Assembly (NCBI GenBank): GCA_021731625.1
Contig: JAKFXC010000014.1
Span: 1-36,578 of the forward strand
DNA length: 36,578 nucleotides
Reading direction: 5' to 3'
Source: Candidatus Omnitrophota bacterium
GTDB taxonomy: Bacteria; Omnitrophota; Gorgyraeia; Zapsychrales; Fredricksoniimonadaceae
Below the pieces are notes generated by a model. The model was not told where the DNA came from. It did not search any database and saw only the letters and a list, made by a program, of their open reading frames with translations. Shown here in pieces: positions 8,072 to 17,117 of the stretch; position 1 is the first letter of the stretch, and each line of letters starts with the position of its first letter. The position numbers and the translations under genes are program-made.

Positions 8072-10488
8072 TGTCCGAACTGTCCCCCCGTTACAATTTC
8101 CAGGAAACCGAAAGTAAATGGCTGAAGGTATGGAAAGCCGGCCATGTGTCCCATGCCGTCGTACACCCAGAGCGCACGCCATTTACGGTCGTCATCCCAC
8201 CGCCCAATATCACCGGCATTTTGCACATGGGCCATGCCTTAAATAACACCCTGCAGGATATTTTGGTGCGCTACCAGCGGATGCGAGGTTTTGAGGCTTT
8301 ATGGATGCCCGGCACCGACCATGCCGGCATTGCCACCCAAAATGTGGTGGAAAAAGATTTGGCTAAAGAAGGCAAACGCCGCCAGGATGTAGGCCGGGAA
8401 GAATTCCTCAAAAAACTCTGGGCCTGGAAACAGGAATACGGCAACACCATCATCCATCAGCTGGAAAAATTGGGGTCTTCCTGCGACTGGGACCGGGCCC
8501 GCTTCACGATGGATGAGGAATACAGTGACGCCGTCAAAGAAGTGTTCATCCGCCTCTATAATAAAAATTTGATTTACCAGGGCCAATACATCATTAATTG
8601 GTGTCCCCGCTGCCAGACCGCGCTCTCCGATGAAGAAGCCGAACATAAAGAGAAAAACGGCAAATTGTATTTTATTCGCTACCCTTTTAAAAATGCCCCT
8701 CAAAAGGGATTAGTGGTTGCAACCACCCGGCCGGAGACCATGCTGGGGGACACGGCAGTCGCCGTTAACCCTAAGGACGAGCGGTATGCCGCCTTGATCG
8801 GCCAGACATTGGTCCTGCCGCTCATTGGCCGCGAAATTACCATCATCGCCGATGATTTTGTGGATCCGGCTTTTGGAACTGGTGCGGTCAAGGTCACACC
8901 GGCGCACGACCCCAATGACTTTGGCATGGGCAAGCGGCATCATTTAGAGTTTGTCAATATCTTGCACCCCGACGGAAAGTTAAATGACCGGGCGGGAAAA
9001 TACAGCGGCCTGGACCGCTTTGCCGGTCGCCGCGCCGTGGTGGCCGACTTGGAAGCGCAGAATGTACTGGTTAAAATTGAAGAACACAAACATGCGGTCG
9101 GACATTGCTATAGGTGCGACACGGTGGTAGAACCGTATTTATCCAAACAGTGGTTTGTAAAGATGGCCCCGCTGGCCCGTCCGGCCTTGGAGGCGGTTAA
9201 ATCTGGAGAGATCCATTTTTATCCGGACCATTGGGAAAAAGTGTACACCAATTGGATGGAAAACATCCGCGACTGGTGCATTTCCCGTCAAATCTGGTGG
9301 GGGCACCGCATTCCGGTTTGGTACGATGAACAGGGCAATGCATTTGTGGGCCGCAACGAAGCTGAGGCCCAAGCCCAAGCCAAGGCCAAGCATGGGCGGA
9401 CGACTGCTCTTAAACAGGATGAGGATGTTTTGGACACCTGGTTCTCGTCCTGGCTATGGCCTTTTGCGACTCTGGGCTGGCCCAAAGATAATCCTGACCT
9501 TAAGTATTTTTATCCCACCCAGGCGCTATTTACCGCCTCGGAAATCATTTTTTTCTGGGTGGCGCGCATGATCATGGCGGGCTACGAATTTATGGGTCAA
9601 AGGCCATTTAGCGACGTGTTTATCCACGGCACCGTGCGCGACGCTAAGGGCCGTAAAATGTCCAAATCGCTGGGCAATGCCATTGATCCTCTGGAAATCA
9701 TCCAGGAATACGGGGCTGACGCCCTGCGGTTTAGTTTGATCATCAACTGCGGCCAGGACATTTTTATCTCCAAGGAAAAATTTGAAATCGGCCGCAATTT
9801 TGCCAACAAAATCTGGAACGCGGCCCGGCTGGTTTTCATGAATAGTTCCGCTACCTTAAGCGCGGGGGACTATGAAGAGTTGGACACCACACACCTGGAT
9901 TTGCCGTCCCGCTGGATCCTGCAGCGCTTTGCGGAAACCTTAGACAAGGTGGGAAAGGCCATTGAATCGTATCGCTTTTCTGAGGCTGAAGTCTTGGTGC
10001 AGGAATTTTTTTGGGGCAGTTTCTGCGATTGGTATCTGGAACTCATTAAACCCAAATTGGACCAACCGCAGGTCCAGCGCTGCGCCTTGTATATCTTGAA
10101 AAATTCTTTGAAAATGATGCATCCTTTTATGCCTTTTGTGACCGAGGAGATTTATAGCCGCATGGACCCAAAAGAACAATGTTTATCCCTGGCCGCGTGG
10201 CCCAAACCGGTCAGAGTGGACGGCGACTCACAGGCGCACATCCCGTTACTCATCGAGGTCATTGTGGCTATCCGCAATGTCCGCAGCTTGCGCAAAATCA
10301 GACCCCAGGAGATGATCAAAGGGCGCATTGTGGCCGGCAACGCGCAGCAGCACGCACAATTGACCTTAGTGTATGATGACATTAAGCGCTTGGCCAAGTT
10401 TTCTGAATTGGGCATTGAAGCGCCGCAAAATAATTTGCCTGCCGCCGATGCCGTGGTCCAATCCATACAGATTTTTATCCCATCATGA
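8071..10488 (+). CDS. valS: Valyl-tRNA synthetase, short form
   Basis: Charges tRNA-Val. Class Ia signatures are clear: HMGH at residues 52-55 within PPPNITGILHMGHALN, the editing domain with TTRPETMLGDTAV and HDPNDF, KMSKS at about 529-533, and WWGHRIPVWY. Cysteine pairs CPRC and CYRC could bind zinc. At 805 residues it ends just after the anticodon-binding domain and lacks the C-terminal coiled-coil arm that gives most bacterial enzymes about 860-950 residues. The ATG overlaps the cimA stop by one base. Confidence 0.97.
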   Translation: MSELSPRYNFQETESKWLKVWKAGHVSHAVVHPERTPFTVVIPPPNITGILHMGHALNNTLQDILVRYQRMRGFEALWMPGTDHAGIATQNVVEKDLAKEGKRRQDVGREEFLKKLWAWKQEYGNTIIHQLEKLGSSCDWDRARFTMDEEYSDAVKEVFIRLYNKNLIYQGQYIINWCPRCQTALSDEEAEHKEKNGKLYFIRYPFKNAPQKGLVVATTRPETMLGDTAVAVNPKDERYAALIGQTLVLPLIGREITIIADDFVDPAFGTGAVKVTPAHDPNDFGMGKRHHLEFVNILHPDGKLNDRAGKYSGLDRFAGRRAVVADLEAQNVLVKIEEHKHAVGHCYRCDTVVEPYLSKQWFVKMAPLARPALEAVKSGEIHFYPDHWEKVYTNWMENIRDWCISRQIWWGHRIPVWYDEQGNAFVGRNEAEAQAQAKAKHGRTTALKQDEDVLDTWFSSWLWPFATLGWPKDNPDLKYFYPTQALFTASEIIFFWVARMIMAGYEFMGQRPFSDVFIHGTVRDAKGRKMSKSLGNAIDPLEIIQEYGADALRFSLIINCGQDIFISKEKFEIGRNFANKIWNAARLVFMNSSATLSAGDYEELDTTHLDLPSRWILQRFAETLDKVGKAIESYRFSEAEVLVQEFFWGSFCDWYLELIKPKLDQPQVQRCALYILKNSLKMMHPFMPFVTEEIYSRMDPKEQCLSLAAWPKPVRVDGDSQAHIPLLIEVIVAIRNVRSLRKIRPQEMIKGRIVAGNAQQHAQLTLVYDDIKRLAKFSELGIEAPQNNLPAADAVVQSIQIFIPS

Positions 10489-11330
10489 ATCCTGCCTTCA
10501 TAAAAAAAATAGTGGCCGCAGCCCTGGTGGAAGACTTAGGCAAAGGCGACATCACCACCAATTCGCTGGTGCCGACCCATTACCGGTCCTCTGCCGACCT
10601 GATCGCGAAGTCCGGCGGGGTGGTCTGCGGGCTGGTTTTTGCCGCCCAGGCGTTCCGGCAACTGGATGGGGGCATCACCTTTAAAACGTTGGTCCGCGAG
10701 GGGCAAAAAATCAAGCCCGGTACTAAAATTGTTTTGGTGCATGGCTCGACCAGGGCATTGCTGAGCGGCGAACGGGTCGCGGTGAATTTTTTAAGTTATT
10801 TATCGGGGGTGGCCAGCCAAACGCGGGCGTTTGTGGCAGCCGTCAAACCCTATAAAGTCATCATTATGGACACGCGCAAAACCACGCCGTTGTTTCGGTT
10901 GCTGGAACGTTATGCGGTAAAAGTCGGGGGGGGAGTCAATCATCGCTTTGATTTGTCCACGATGCCCATGATTAAGGACAATCATATCGCCTCGGCGGCC
11001 GGAAAAATGAATTTACAGGAACTGGTGACGCTGGTCAGAAGCAAGACCAAAAAAAAGGTTGAGCTTGAGGTGGAGAGCCTTAGGCAATTCAAAGAAGGCC
11101 TCTTAAGCGGGGCTGACATTCTCCTGTTGGATAACATGACGCCCGCGGCGATCCGGCAGGCAGTGCATCTACGCAACCAGGCCAAATCCAAAATTTTACT
11201 CGAGGCATCCGGCGGGATACGGCTGCACAATGTGCGTGCTTATGCTAAAACCGGCGTGGAGCGGATTTCCGTCGGCGGCCTGACCCACACCCGGCAACCG
11301 TTCGATATTTCCATGGAATTTGCGTCATGA
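10485..11330 (+). CDS. nadC: Quinolinate phosphoribosyltransferase (nicotinate-nucleotide pyrophosphorylase, carboxylating)
   Basis: Makes nicotinate mononucleotide from quinolinate and PRPP in de novo NAD synthesis. The 281-residue protein shows the family landmarks EDLGKGDITTNSL near residue 17, LSGVASQTRAF, DTRKTTP, KVGGGVNHRFDL, IKDNHI and, towards the C terminus, ASGGIRLHNVRAYAKTGV followed by ISVGGLTHT. Length is typical. It overlaps valS by four bases (ATGA). nadA and nadB are not in the window. Confidence 0.95.
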   Translation: MNPAFIKKIVAAALVEDLGKGDITTNSLVPTHYRSSADLIAKSGGVVCGLVFAAQAFRQLDGGITFKTLVREGQKIKPGTKIVLVHGSTRALLSGERVAVNFLSYLSGVASQTRAFVAAVKPYKVIIMDTRKTTPLFRLLERYAVKVGGGVNHRFDLSTMPMIKDNHIASAAGKMNLQELVTLVRSKTKKKVELEVESLRQFKEGLLSGADILLLDNMTPAAIRQAVHLRNQAKSKILLEASGGIRLHNVRAYAKTGVERISVGGLTHTRQPFDISMEFAS

Positions 11331-12007
11331 CCTTTCACCGCGTGTTCTTAACCCTGCTTGTTCTGTTCTGTGCCGGCACCCTGCACGCGGCCGAACAAGA
11401 TCCCTTGGAAGGGGCTGATTTAGGGGGAGAGGCTATTTTTGATGACCGGGCTTTGATCAATGGCTACACCGAGAAATATGCCAATGAGAGTAAGGAAATC
11501 CTCCTGGCCATGATTGGCGACGACTCCTTGGGTGCGTATAAAATGGCCGCAGCCATCCGCATATTCAAACAAAGATTCGCGGAGGAAGTATTTAAAGCAG
11601 ATAAACCGCCCATCCTTAAGACGTTGATTCGCCGCTTGCGGAGCACCGACTCGGCATTTGTGCAGGTGGAAATCATGCACACCCTGGTGGTGGTCGACCG
11701 TTACCAATATTTTGACTCCATGGTGCCAGCCCTTATTCAAAAAATGGACCACTACAACAAAGTGGTGAGTGCTTTGGCTTTTGAAAATTTGCAGGACATT
11801 CTCAAAGGCAGCTACCGCACCCGGCAGGCCCGCATTGTCTTTAATACTTTGCGTAAAGTATTTTTCTTGTCGCGCAAACGCCTGAGCCAGGTGGATGTGC
11901 CGGACCAACAGCTTAAGCAAAAACTGACCATCCTGCGTTGGTCGGTAAAAGTCTTAGGCACTCAGGCATTAAAAAATTTACCTAAAGAAGTATTGGGTTT
12001 GTTATAA
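11327..12007 (+). CDS. Secreted all-helical (HEAT-like) protein of unknown function
   Basis: This 226-residue protein begins with a clear signal peptide (hydrophobic VFLTLLVLFCAGTLHAA, probable cleavage after AHA/HAA near residue 21). The rest is predicted helical, with units such as ALINGYTEKYANESKEILLA, PILKTLIRRLRSTDSAFVQV and DSMVPALIQKMDHYNKVVSA that resemble irregular HEAT repeats. No catalytic motif or lipobox is visible. It overlaps nadC by ATGA, so it is probably the last gene of the operon. The sequence after its stop leads straight into a new -10 element. I do not recognise a named family. Confidence 0.75.
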   Translation: MTFHRVFLTLLVLFCAGTLHAAEQDPLEGADLGGEAIFDDRALINGYTEKYANESKEILLAMIGDDSLGAYKMAAAIRIFKQRFAEEVFKADKPPILKTLIRRLRSTDSAFVQVEIMHTLVVVDRYQYFDSMVPALIQKMDHYNKVVSALAFENLQDILKGSYRTRQARIVFNTLRKVFFLSRKRLSQVDVPDQQLKQKLTILRWSVKVLGTQALKNLPKEVLGLL

Positions 12008-12008
12008 T
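12003..12008 (+). promoter_or_regulatory. -10 element TATAAT, 8 bases before the start codon at 12017
   Basis: A perfect TATAAT overlaps the end of the preceding gene and its stop codon. Its 3' end is 8 bases before the ATG at 12017. No good -35 hexamer is seen at 16-18 bp spacing. No Shine-Dalgarno lies in the gap, so a transcript from here would start almost at the ATG. Confidence 0.4.
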
Positions 12009-12016
12009 TAACCAAT

Positions 12017-12871
12017 ATGCTGCTGAACCGCCTCACCCTGCATTTGCCTGAGTCTGCCAAAGAAGCGGCCCGGCTGTTTACAGAGCTGGAGGACGCCAAA
12101 GTGTTGGCCGGAGGGACGTTTTTACTTAACAGCTTGAAATTGCTTAAAACGAAGGGGACCAAGACAGCTAAAAATATTTTAAGTCTGGCTAAAGCGCAGG
12201 ACCTGAAGGGCATTGAGTTAAACCAAGGTGTTTTGTCGATCGGGGCCATGACCACCATCACTGAACTTTTCGAATGCCCGTTGCTAAGGGATAATTTGAG
12301 TTTGCTGCATAAAGTCTGCCGTAATATATCTACCAACCCCATCCGCAATATGGCGACCGTGGGAGGAAATTTGACCTGCCGCTACACCTGGACGGAAATG
12401 GGTGCGGCCATGATTGCCTTGGATGCCACCATGCATTTTTTGTCCGCGGATGGGCAAGAGAACGCCATGCCGGCGGAAGATTTTTTTAAAAATGCTGCCC
12501 GCAGTGAAAAACTATTTACGCACGTTACCATCAAGCACGATCCCAGCGGCCACTTGGCCTACCGACGGGTGAAAAAAACCATGCACGTGGACGTGCCGCT
12601 GTTGGCTGTGTGTGTGAAAACCCATCTCAAAGGCAAACAATGGACCAACACGCGGGTGAGCATCAACAACGGCACCGCTTTTGCGCAGCGGGATTATGCT
12701 TTGGAGGGTTTTCTAAATCAGTCAGTTTCCTCCGCGGACTTAGGTGTCAAAGCCCTCGAACATTTGACCAAAGAAATTTACGACACCCGTTCCAGCGACT
12801 ATAAGCAGCATATGTTCCGGGTCAGTTTAAAATCAGCAATTGAAGAAATTGGGGCCAGGCCCCTATTATGA
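12017..12871 (+). CDS. Molybdenum hydroxylase, FAD-binding (medium) subunit
   Basis: A 284-residue subunit of the CoxM/XdhB type, carrying FAD in xanthine-dehydrogenase-family enzymes and passing electrons from the Fe/S subunit to an acceptor. The first FAD motif is AGGTFLL (residues 31-37) and the second is NMATVGGNL near residue 115, followed by a C-terminal CO-dehydrogenase-flavoprotein domain. It has no inserted cysteine cluster such as the [4Fe-4S] of 4-hydroxybenzoyl-CoA reductase. It is first of three overlapping genes (FAD, Fe/S, Mo), the usual composition of a heterotrimeric enzyme. The substrate cannot be told from sequence. Confidence 0.9.
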   Translation: MLLNRLTLHLPESAKEAARLFTELEDAKVLAGGTFLLNSLKLLKTKGTKTAKNILSLAKAQDLKGIELNQGVLSIGAMTTITELFECPLLRDNLSLLHKVCRNISTNPIRNMATVGGNLTCRYTWTEMGAAMIALDATMHFLSADGQENAMPAEDFFKNAARSEKLFTHVTIKHDPSGHLAYRRVKKTMHVDVPLLAVCVKTHLKGKQWTNTRVSINNGTAFAQRDYALEGFLNQSVSSADLGVKALEHLTKEIYDTRSSDYKQHMFRVSLKSAIEEIGARPLL

Positions 12872-13338
12872 ACCTCTCCTTACGCATCAACAATAATGAT
12901 TATCCGCTCGAACTTCAGGGGCATGAAACGCTGTTGGAAGTTTTGCGGGACCGTTTGCAGTTGACCGGTACCAAGACAGCGTGCCAGGAAAGCGAATGCG
13001 GCACTTGTACAGTCATTAAGAATGGCAAAGCCGTGCTGTCCTGCATCACCCTGGCGGCCAATTGCCAGGGGGACCAAATCCGCACCATCGAAGGTTTGGC
13101 GGAGGGGGATCGCCTGCATCCGGTCCAGGAAGCTTACGTGCAGCACGGGGCTGCCCAGTGCGGGTTTTGCATTCCAGGACTGATCATGTCTTCGACCGCT
13201 TTGCTGGAAAAAAATTCCAAACCAACACAAGAAGACATTGAATATGCCCTGGACGGCAATATCTGCCGCTGCGGCGGATATCCCAAAATTTTTGAGGCCG
13301 TGCGTCAGGCTGCAGAATCGATGGGAAGGGGCGAATAA
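12868..13338 (+). CDS. Molybdenum hydroxylase, [2Fe-2S] (small) subunit
   Basis: A 156-residue electron-transfer subunit. The N-terminal plant-ferredoxin-type cluster is bound by C39, C44, C47 and C59 (ESECGTC ... LSC). The C-terminal helical [2Fe-2S] domain uses CGFC (C98, C101) and CRC (C133, C135). All eight ligands are present. It overlaps the FAD subunit by ATGA and shares a base of its stop with the Mo subunit start, consistent with balanced synthesis of the three subunits. Confidence 0.94.
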   Translation: MNLSLRINNNDYPLELQGHETLLEVLRDRLQLTGTKTACQESECGTCTVIKNGKAVLSCITLAANCQGDQIRTIEGLAEGDRLHPVQEAYVQHGAAQCGFCIPGLIMSSTALLEKNSKPTQEDIEYALDGNICRCGGYPKIFEAVRQAAESMGRGE

Positions 13339-15671
13339 TGGCGTTGACCACCACCAAATCCAAATACCTTGACAATTATGTGGATCCCGTCGGCAAAAGT
13401 GTGCCGCGGCTGGAAGGCCGGGGTGTGGTGACCGGCCAGCTCAAATATGCCTTTGACATCAGCTTCCCCAATATGCTGGTTGGAAAGATGCTGCGTTCGC
13501 CGCATCCCCATGCCAAAATTGTCAGCATTGACACGACGAAAGCCCTGGCCCTTCCCGGTGTTAAAGCCATTGTCACCAGCAGAGACACGTATCAAATTAA
13601 ATTTGGTTCCAATGAATATTTTTTCCCCCACACCGTCGATCAAATGGCTTTGGAGTCCGACAAGGTGCGTTACATCGGCGACGAAGTGGCGGCTGTGGCC
13701 GCGGTGGATGAAGAGACCGCTAACTTGGCCCTAAGACTCATTGATGTCAAATATGAAATCCTTCCCGGGGTCTTTGAGATCGAAGAGGCCATCAAGCCCG
13801 GCGCCCCTCAAATCCATGAGTCGCTCAATAACATCGCGGTCATTTTACCGGTCAACTTCGGCAACCCCGAGCGGGTCATGAAGGAAGCCGATTACGTGCG
13901 CGAAGACAAATTTTGGTGTCCGGTGGCTCATCCGGCGCCCATGGAACCGCACGTGTGCGTGGGGCAGTGGGAGACCTTCACGAACAAAATCACCTTATGG
14001 TCCTCCAGCCAAGCTCCGTTTAAATGCCGCGAGGCCCTGGCGAAAACTTTAAAAATGGATTTAAACGATGTGCGGGTGATTAAAATGCCCACCGGAGGTG
14101 GCTTCGGCGGTAAGCTGGAAATGCTGCCGATGGATTTTGCCGCTTGCCTGCTTTCTAAAAAGGCCGGTGGGTTTCCGGTTAAAATTTTGCTCACCCGTGA
14201 AGAAGAATTTACCACCACCAGGCGTAAACACGGCATGATTTATAAAATTAAAACCGGGGTAAAAAAAGACGGCACCATTTTAGCCATCACCGGTGAAGTG
14301 CTCGCTGATGGCGGGGCGTATTGCAGTTACGGCCCCACCGTGCTCGCCGCGGCCATTATGCGCATCTTCATGGTGTATAAAATACAGCATTTTCGCATGA
14401 GCGGCTACCGCGTCTACACCAACAACCCGATCAGCGGCGCCATGCGCGGCTTCGGGGGGGTGCAGAGCGGCTTTGCGATCGAGTCCCACATGGACATGAT
14501 CGCCAATGACTTAGGTATGGACCCCGTCGAGTTTCGACTCAAAAATATTACCCACGCCAACATGGTGACGGTCAACAAAATGGTCTTGACCACCAATGGC
14601 TTGCGCGAATGCATTGAAAAGGCCTGCGCGGCCGCCGGGTGGACCAAAAAGCATGGCAAACAAAAACATATCAAACGTGGGATAGGAATCGGCATCGCCG
14701 CCGACGTCATGGGATCCAAAATGTATAAATCGCATGAGTCCGCTGGCGCCATTGTGAAAGTGGAAGAAGACGGGTCGGTGTATTTATTTACCGGCGCTGC
14801 TGACACTGGTCAAGGGTCCAATACGGCCTTGTCTCAAATCGCGGCCCAAGAACTCGGGGTCAGCTTTTCGCGCATCAAATGCAAAGCCGGCGACACTGAA
14901 ATTACGCCTTTTGACACCGGGTCTTTTGCCAGCCGGGTCACGTTTATTTCCGGCAACGCCGCTCTCCTGGGCGCCCGGGACGCCAAAATTCAGATCCTAG
15001 AAATCGTGGCCAAAGAACATAACCTTAATGTCGCCGATCTCGACATCAAAGCCGAACACGTGGTGTTTAGAAACGACGGAAAAAAATTCATCAACTTCGA
15101 TAAGGCCCTTGATCTGTGCTATTCTTTTAACTATGGCAAACAAATCATCGGCCGTGGCAGCTACAACCCCAAAACCACGCCCATTGATTTTCGCACCGGC
15201 GAAGGCAATGTGTCCGGTAGTTACGGGTTTGAGGCCCAAATCGCGGAAGTTGAAGTCAATACCGACACCGGTGAGGTCAAACTGCTGGAATTGTGGGACG
15301 CACACGACATCGGCAAGGCCATCAATCCTCAGTCGGTAGAAGCCCAAATCGAGGGTTCGCTGGCCATGGGCATTGGCTACACTTTTTATGAGGATTTACG
15401 GTTTAAAAACGGGCGGGTGCTGAATGCCAATTTTGCCGGCTACCGGGTGCCACGTTCCATCGGCATCCCAAAAATGAACTCCATTTTGGTAGAAACCAAC
15501 GACCCCGAAGGCCCCTTTGGCGCCAAGGGGATGGGGGAGGCCTCGCTGTTGCCGACTTCCGCCGCCATTGCCAATGCGGTTGAAGACGCCATCGGCGTGC
15601 GCATTAAGGAGCTGCCCATCACTCCGGATAAAATTATTCAGGGTTTACGGGCAGTGAAAGAGAAGAAATAA
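13338..15671 (+). CDS. Molybdenum hydroxylase, molybdopterin-binding (large) subunit
   Basis: A 777-residue catalytic subunit of the xanthine dehydrogenase/aldehyde oxidoreductase family. Landmarks are an N-terminal a/b-hammerhead domain (SVPRLEGRGVVTGQLKYAFD), the cofactor-contact motif GGGFGGK near residue 253, AMRGFGGVQ, DTGQGSNTALSQIAAQELGV, and GAKGMGEASL near residue 733, whose glutamate matches the catalytic base of the family. It likely binds molybdopterin cytosine dinucleotide, in keeping with the MocA-like gene downstream. Candidate activities are a purine or aldehyde oxidoreductase or an aromatic N-heterocycle hydroxylase; the sequence alone does not decide. Confidence 0.92.
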   Translation: MALTTTKSKYLDNYVDPVGKSVPRLEGRGVVTGQLKYAFDISFPNMLVGKMLRSPHPHAKIVSIDTTKALALPGVKAIVTSRDTYQIKFGSNEYFFPHTVDQMALESDKVRYIGDEVAAVAAVDEETANLALRLIDVKYEILPGVFEIEEAIKPGAPQIHESLNNIAVILPVNFGNPERVMKEADYVREDKFWCPVAHPAPMEPHVCVGQWETFTNKITLWSSSQAPFKCREALAKTLKMDLNDVRVIKMPTGGGFGGKLEMLPMDFAACLLSKKAGGFPVKILLTREEEFTTTRRKHGMIYKIKTGVKKDGTILAITGEVLADGGAYCSYGPTVLAAAIMRIFMVYKIQHFRMSGYRVYTNNPISGAMRGFGGVQSGFAIESHMDMIANDLGMDPVEFRLKNITHANMVTVNKMVLTTNGLRECIEKACAAAGWTKKHGKQKHIKRGIGIGIAADVMGSKMYKSHESAGAIVKVEEDGSVYLFTGAADTGQGSNTALSQIAAQELGVSFSRIKCKAGDTEITPFDTGSFASRVTFISGNAALLGARDAKIQILEIVAKEHNLNVADLDIKAEHVVFRNDGKKFINFDKALDLCYSFNYGKQIIGRGSYNPKTTPIDFRTGEGNVSGSYGFEAQIAEVEVNTDTGEVKLLELWDAHDIGKAINPQSVEAQIEGSLAMGIGYTFYEDLRFKNGRVLNANFAGYRVPRSIGIPKMNSILVETNDPEGPFGAKGMGEASLLPTSAAIANAVEDAIGVRIKELPITPDKIIQGLRAVKEKK

Positions 15672-15672
15672 G

Positions 15673-15700
15673 TTGTATTCACCCTTTTTGGTAATATAAT
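15673..15700 (+). promoter_or_regulatory. Promoter of the small lipoprotein gene, with -10 next to the start codon
   Basis: TTGTAT (15673-15678) and a perfect TATAAT (15695-15700) are separated by 16 bp. The ATG at 15709 is only 8 bases past the -10, and no Shine-Dalgarno is present, so transcripts would be leaderless or nearly so. Confidence 0.5.
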
Positions 15701-15708
15701 TTGAACAT

Positions 15709-16080
15709 ATGAAAACATTATTGCCCCTTTTGTTTTGGGGGCTCTTCTTGAGCGGTTGCACGATTTACCAAATCGATTCCAAGGACAGCACGGAGGAATT
15801 CTATCCGCCCAAAAGGTCCATTGCCGACGTGCAGTATTTGGAACAGATTGACCAACCCTATCAGGAAATTGGCGTGGTCACCGTCACGACCGAACGCCGT
15901 CAGACCCTGGAAGATGTGTTGCCTAAGCTTAAACAAGAGGCCGCGATCTTGGGGGGCGATGCCATCACCGACATCCAGTCTGATGCCACCGGGGCCTGGA
16001 AAAAGCTCAAACCGAAAAAACTCTTGGGTAATGCGTATATCCGCACATCGTATACCGCCAAAGTACTCGTTTTTAAATAA
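15709..16080 (+). CDS. Small lipoprotein of unknown function
   Basis: This 123-residue protein has a short signal peptide with lipobox LSGC (Cys16 or 17), predicting a lipid-anchored envelope protein. The mature part is soluble with a mixed alpha/beta pattern, including YQEIGVVTVTTERRQTLEDV and a GGDAITDIQ segment. These resemble the small domain in YbjQ/DUF4156-like lipoproteins that ask whether a cysteine-anchored protein handles a heavy-metal or stress signal, though I cannot place it firmly. It is convergent with the MocA-like gene, with only 11 bases between the stops. Confidence 0.7.
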   Translation: MKTLLPLLFWGLFLSGCTIYQIDSKDSTEEFYPPKRSIADVQYLEQIDQPYQEIGVVTVTTERRQTLEDVLPKLKQEAAILGGDAITDIQSDATGAWKKLKPKKLLGNAYIRTSYTAKVLVFK

Positions 16081-16091
16081 CCCGTAAATTT

Positions 16092-16661
16092 TTATTTGTG
16101 TTTTAAGTCTGCCTGGGTATTAAATGTCTTTACCACGCCGGGGTCACTTATTTCCAGCAAGGCAGGCGGAAAGGCCGTAAATAGACTGTTAAGACCCTTG
16201 TCGACGGGAATGGACAATACCGCCGGAATGAGGGAGGCGTTAATGAGGAGTGGATGGCCCCGTTGGCCTTGGTAGGTGGCAATGAGTAGCGCAGGATTTT
16301 GGGCCTGAAATGTACCCACGAGTCGATCGACCGTCGAGGTTTGGATCCAAGGGCAATCCACAGGGACAATCATGATTCCATCGACGGCCGGGTCCACACT
16401 TGAAATTCCGGCTTGAACCGAAGTTGTTTGCCCTAATTTATAATCTTTGTTATAGACAATGCGGACTTTGTTGTGGTTAAATACATGCGGTGCAATGCTT
16501 GTGTGGTGGGCCCCCAAAATCACTTTGATTTCGTCTATATTGCTGGCCAACAGCATTGTCTGCAGGCGTTGAATGACAGTTTGCTGGTCGATTGGCGCCA
16601 GCGCCTTGGGGGCACCGAAACGCCGACTCTCGCCGGCGGAAAGCAAAAGGCACGAAATCAT
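16092..16661 (-). CDS. MobA/MocA-like nucleotidyltransferase (putative molybdenum cofactor cytidylyltransferase)
   Basis: A 189-residue NTP-transferase. The N-terminal pyrophosphorylase loop LSAGESRRFGAPKAL (residues 7-21), the metal-site region VPVDCPWI and the GQRGHPLLI segment are typical of MocA. MocA attaches CMP to molybdopterin to make MCD, the cofactor of xanthine-dehydrogenase-family enzymes. Its position between the hydroxylase genes and the XdhC-like gene supports that job, although it is transcribed in the opposite direction from both. The start is an ATG with a TATAAT six bases upstream and no Shine-Dalgarno. Confidence 0.85.
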   Translation of the reverse strand: MISCLLLSAGESRRFGAPKALAPIDQQTVIQRLQTMLLASNIDEIKVILGAHHTSIAPHVFNHNKVRIVYNKDYKLGQTTSVQAGISSVDPAVDGIMIVPVDCPWIQTSTVDRLVGTFQAQNPALLIATYQGQRGHPLLINASLIPAVLSIPVDKGLNSLFTAFPPALLEISDPGVVKTFNTQADLKHK

Positions 16662-16667
16662 AACGGC

Positions 16668-16673
16668 ATTATA
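16668..16673 (-). promoter_or_regulatory. -10 element of the MocA-like gene in a 27-base divergent spacer
   Basis: On the - strand a perfect TATAAT runs from 16673 to 16668, six bases before the ATG at 16661. The + strand carries an overlapping TATAAC (16670-16675) that could serve the divergent gene at 16689. No good -35 hexamers were identified. Confidence 0.4.
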
Positions 16674-16688
16674 ACTTAATTTGACTGT

Positions 16689-17117
16689 ATGCTTATTGTT
16701 ATTTTTTTGTTGGTTCTGTGCGCGGGTATGTTTGTCGCCTATCGCCTCTTGAGCGCTGAAATGTACCTGAGCTTAAACCGCCCGGTTTATTTTTCCTGGG
16801 GGCGGTCGCATGTGCAGGAATCCTCGGTGGAGCCATCGGCCAAGGTTGAAGTCATCGATCATCTGCCGACGGCCTTTGACGTGCCCCTGCAACCCGAAGA
16901 AATGCCGGCGCCCATCACTGAGAAAATCCACAAGATGGATCTCTTGCTGCTGGAAAAAAATAAAATGATCCACCGTCTGCAGACGCAGCTGGAGGCCGAA
17001 CGTTCGAACCGGGAAAATTTTGAACGCGTCAAACTCCTGATGGACCAGGAAATCAACCATTTACGGCAACAAATCAAAGGGTTTAAACAATTCTACAAGG
17101 AGAAAGATCATGCTTAA
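16689..17117 (+). CDS. Membrane-anchored coiled-coil protein of unknown function
   Basis: This 142-residue protein has one N-terminal hydrophobic segment (residues 2-20, [20 protein letters not shown] region), a proline-rich middle, and a charged C-terminal coiled coil from about residue 75 ([20 protein letters not shown] onwards) to the end. This layout suggests a bitopic inner-membrane protein. It overlaps the cyclophilin gene by 8 bases and probably forms an operon with it and the XdhC-like gene. No Shine-Dalgarno precedes the ATG. Family not recognised. Confidence 0.65.
   Translation: MLIVIFLLVLCAGMFVAYRLLSAEMYLSLNRPVYFSWGRSHVQESSVEPSAKVEVIDHLPTAFDVPLQPEEMPAPITEKIHKMDLLLLEKNKMIHRLQTQLEAERSNRENFERVKLLMDQEINHLRQQIKGFKQFYKEKDHA

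Noticed and set aside
11420-11920. A 166-residue - strand open frame
   Set aside because: Antisense to the secreted helical protein, which has a signal peptide and operon coupling; the antisense frame is His/Val-rich without recognisable motifs.
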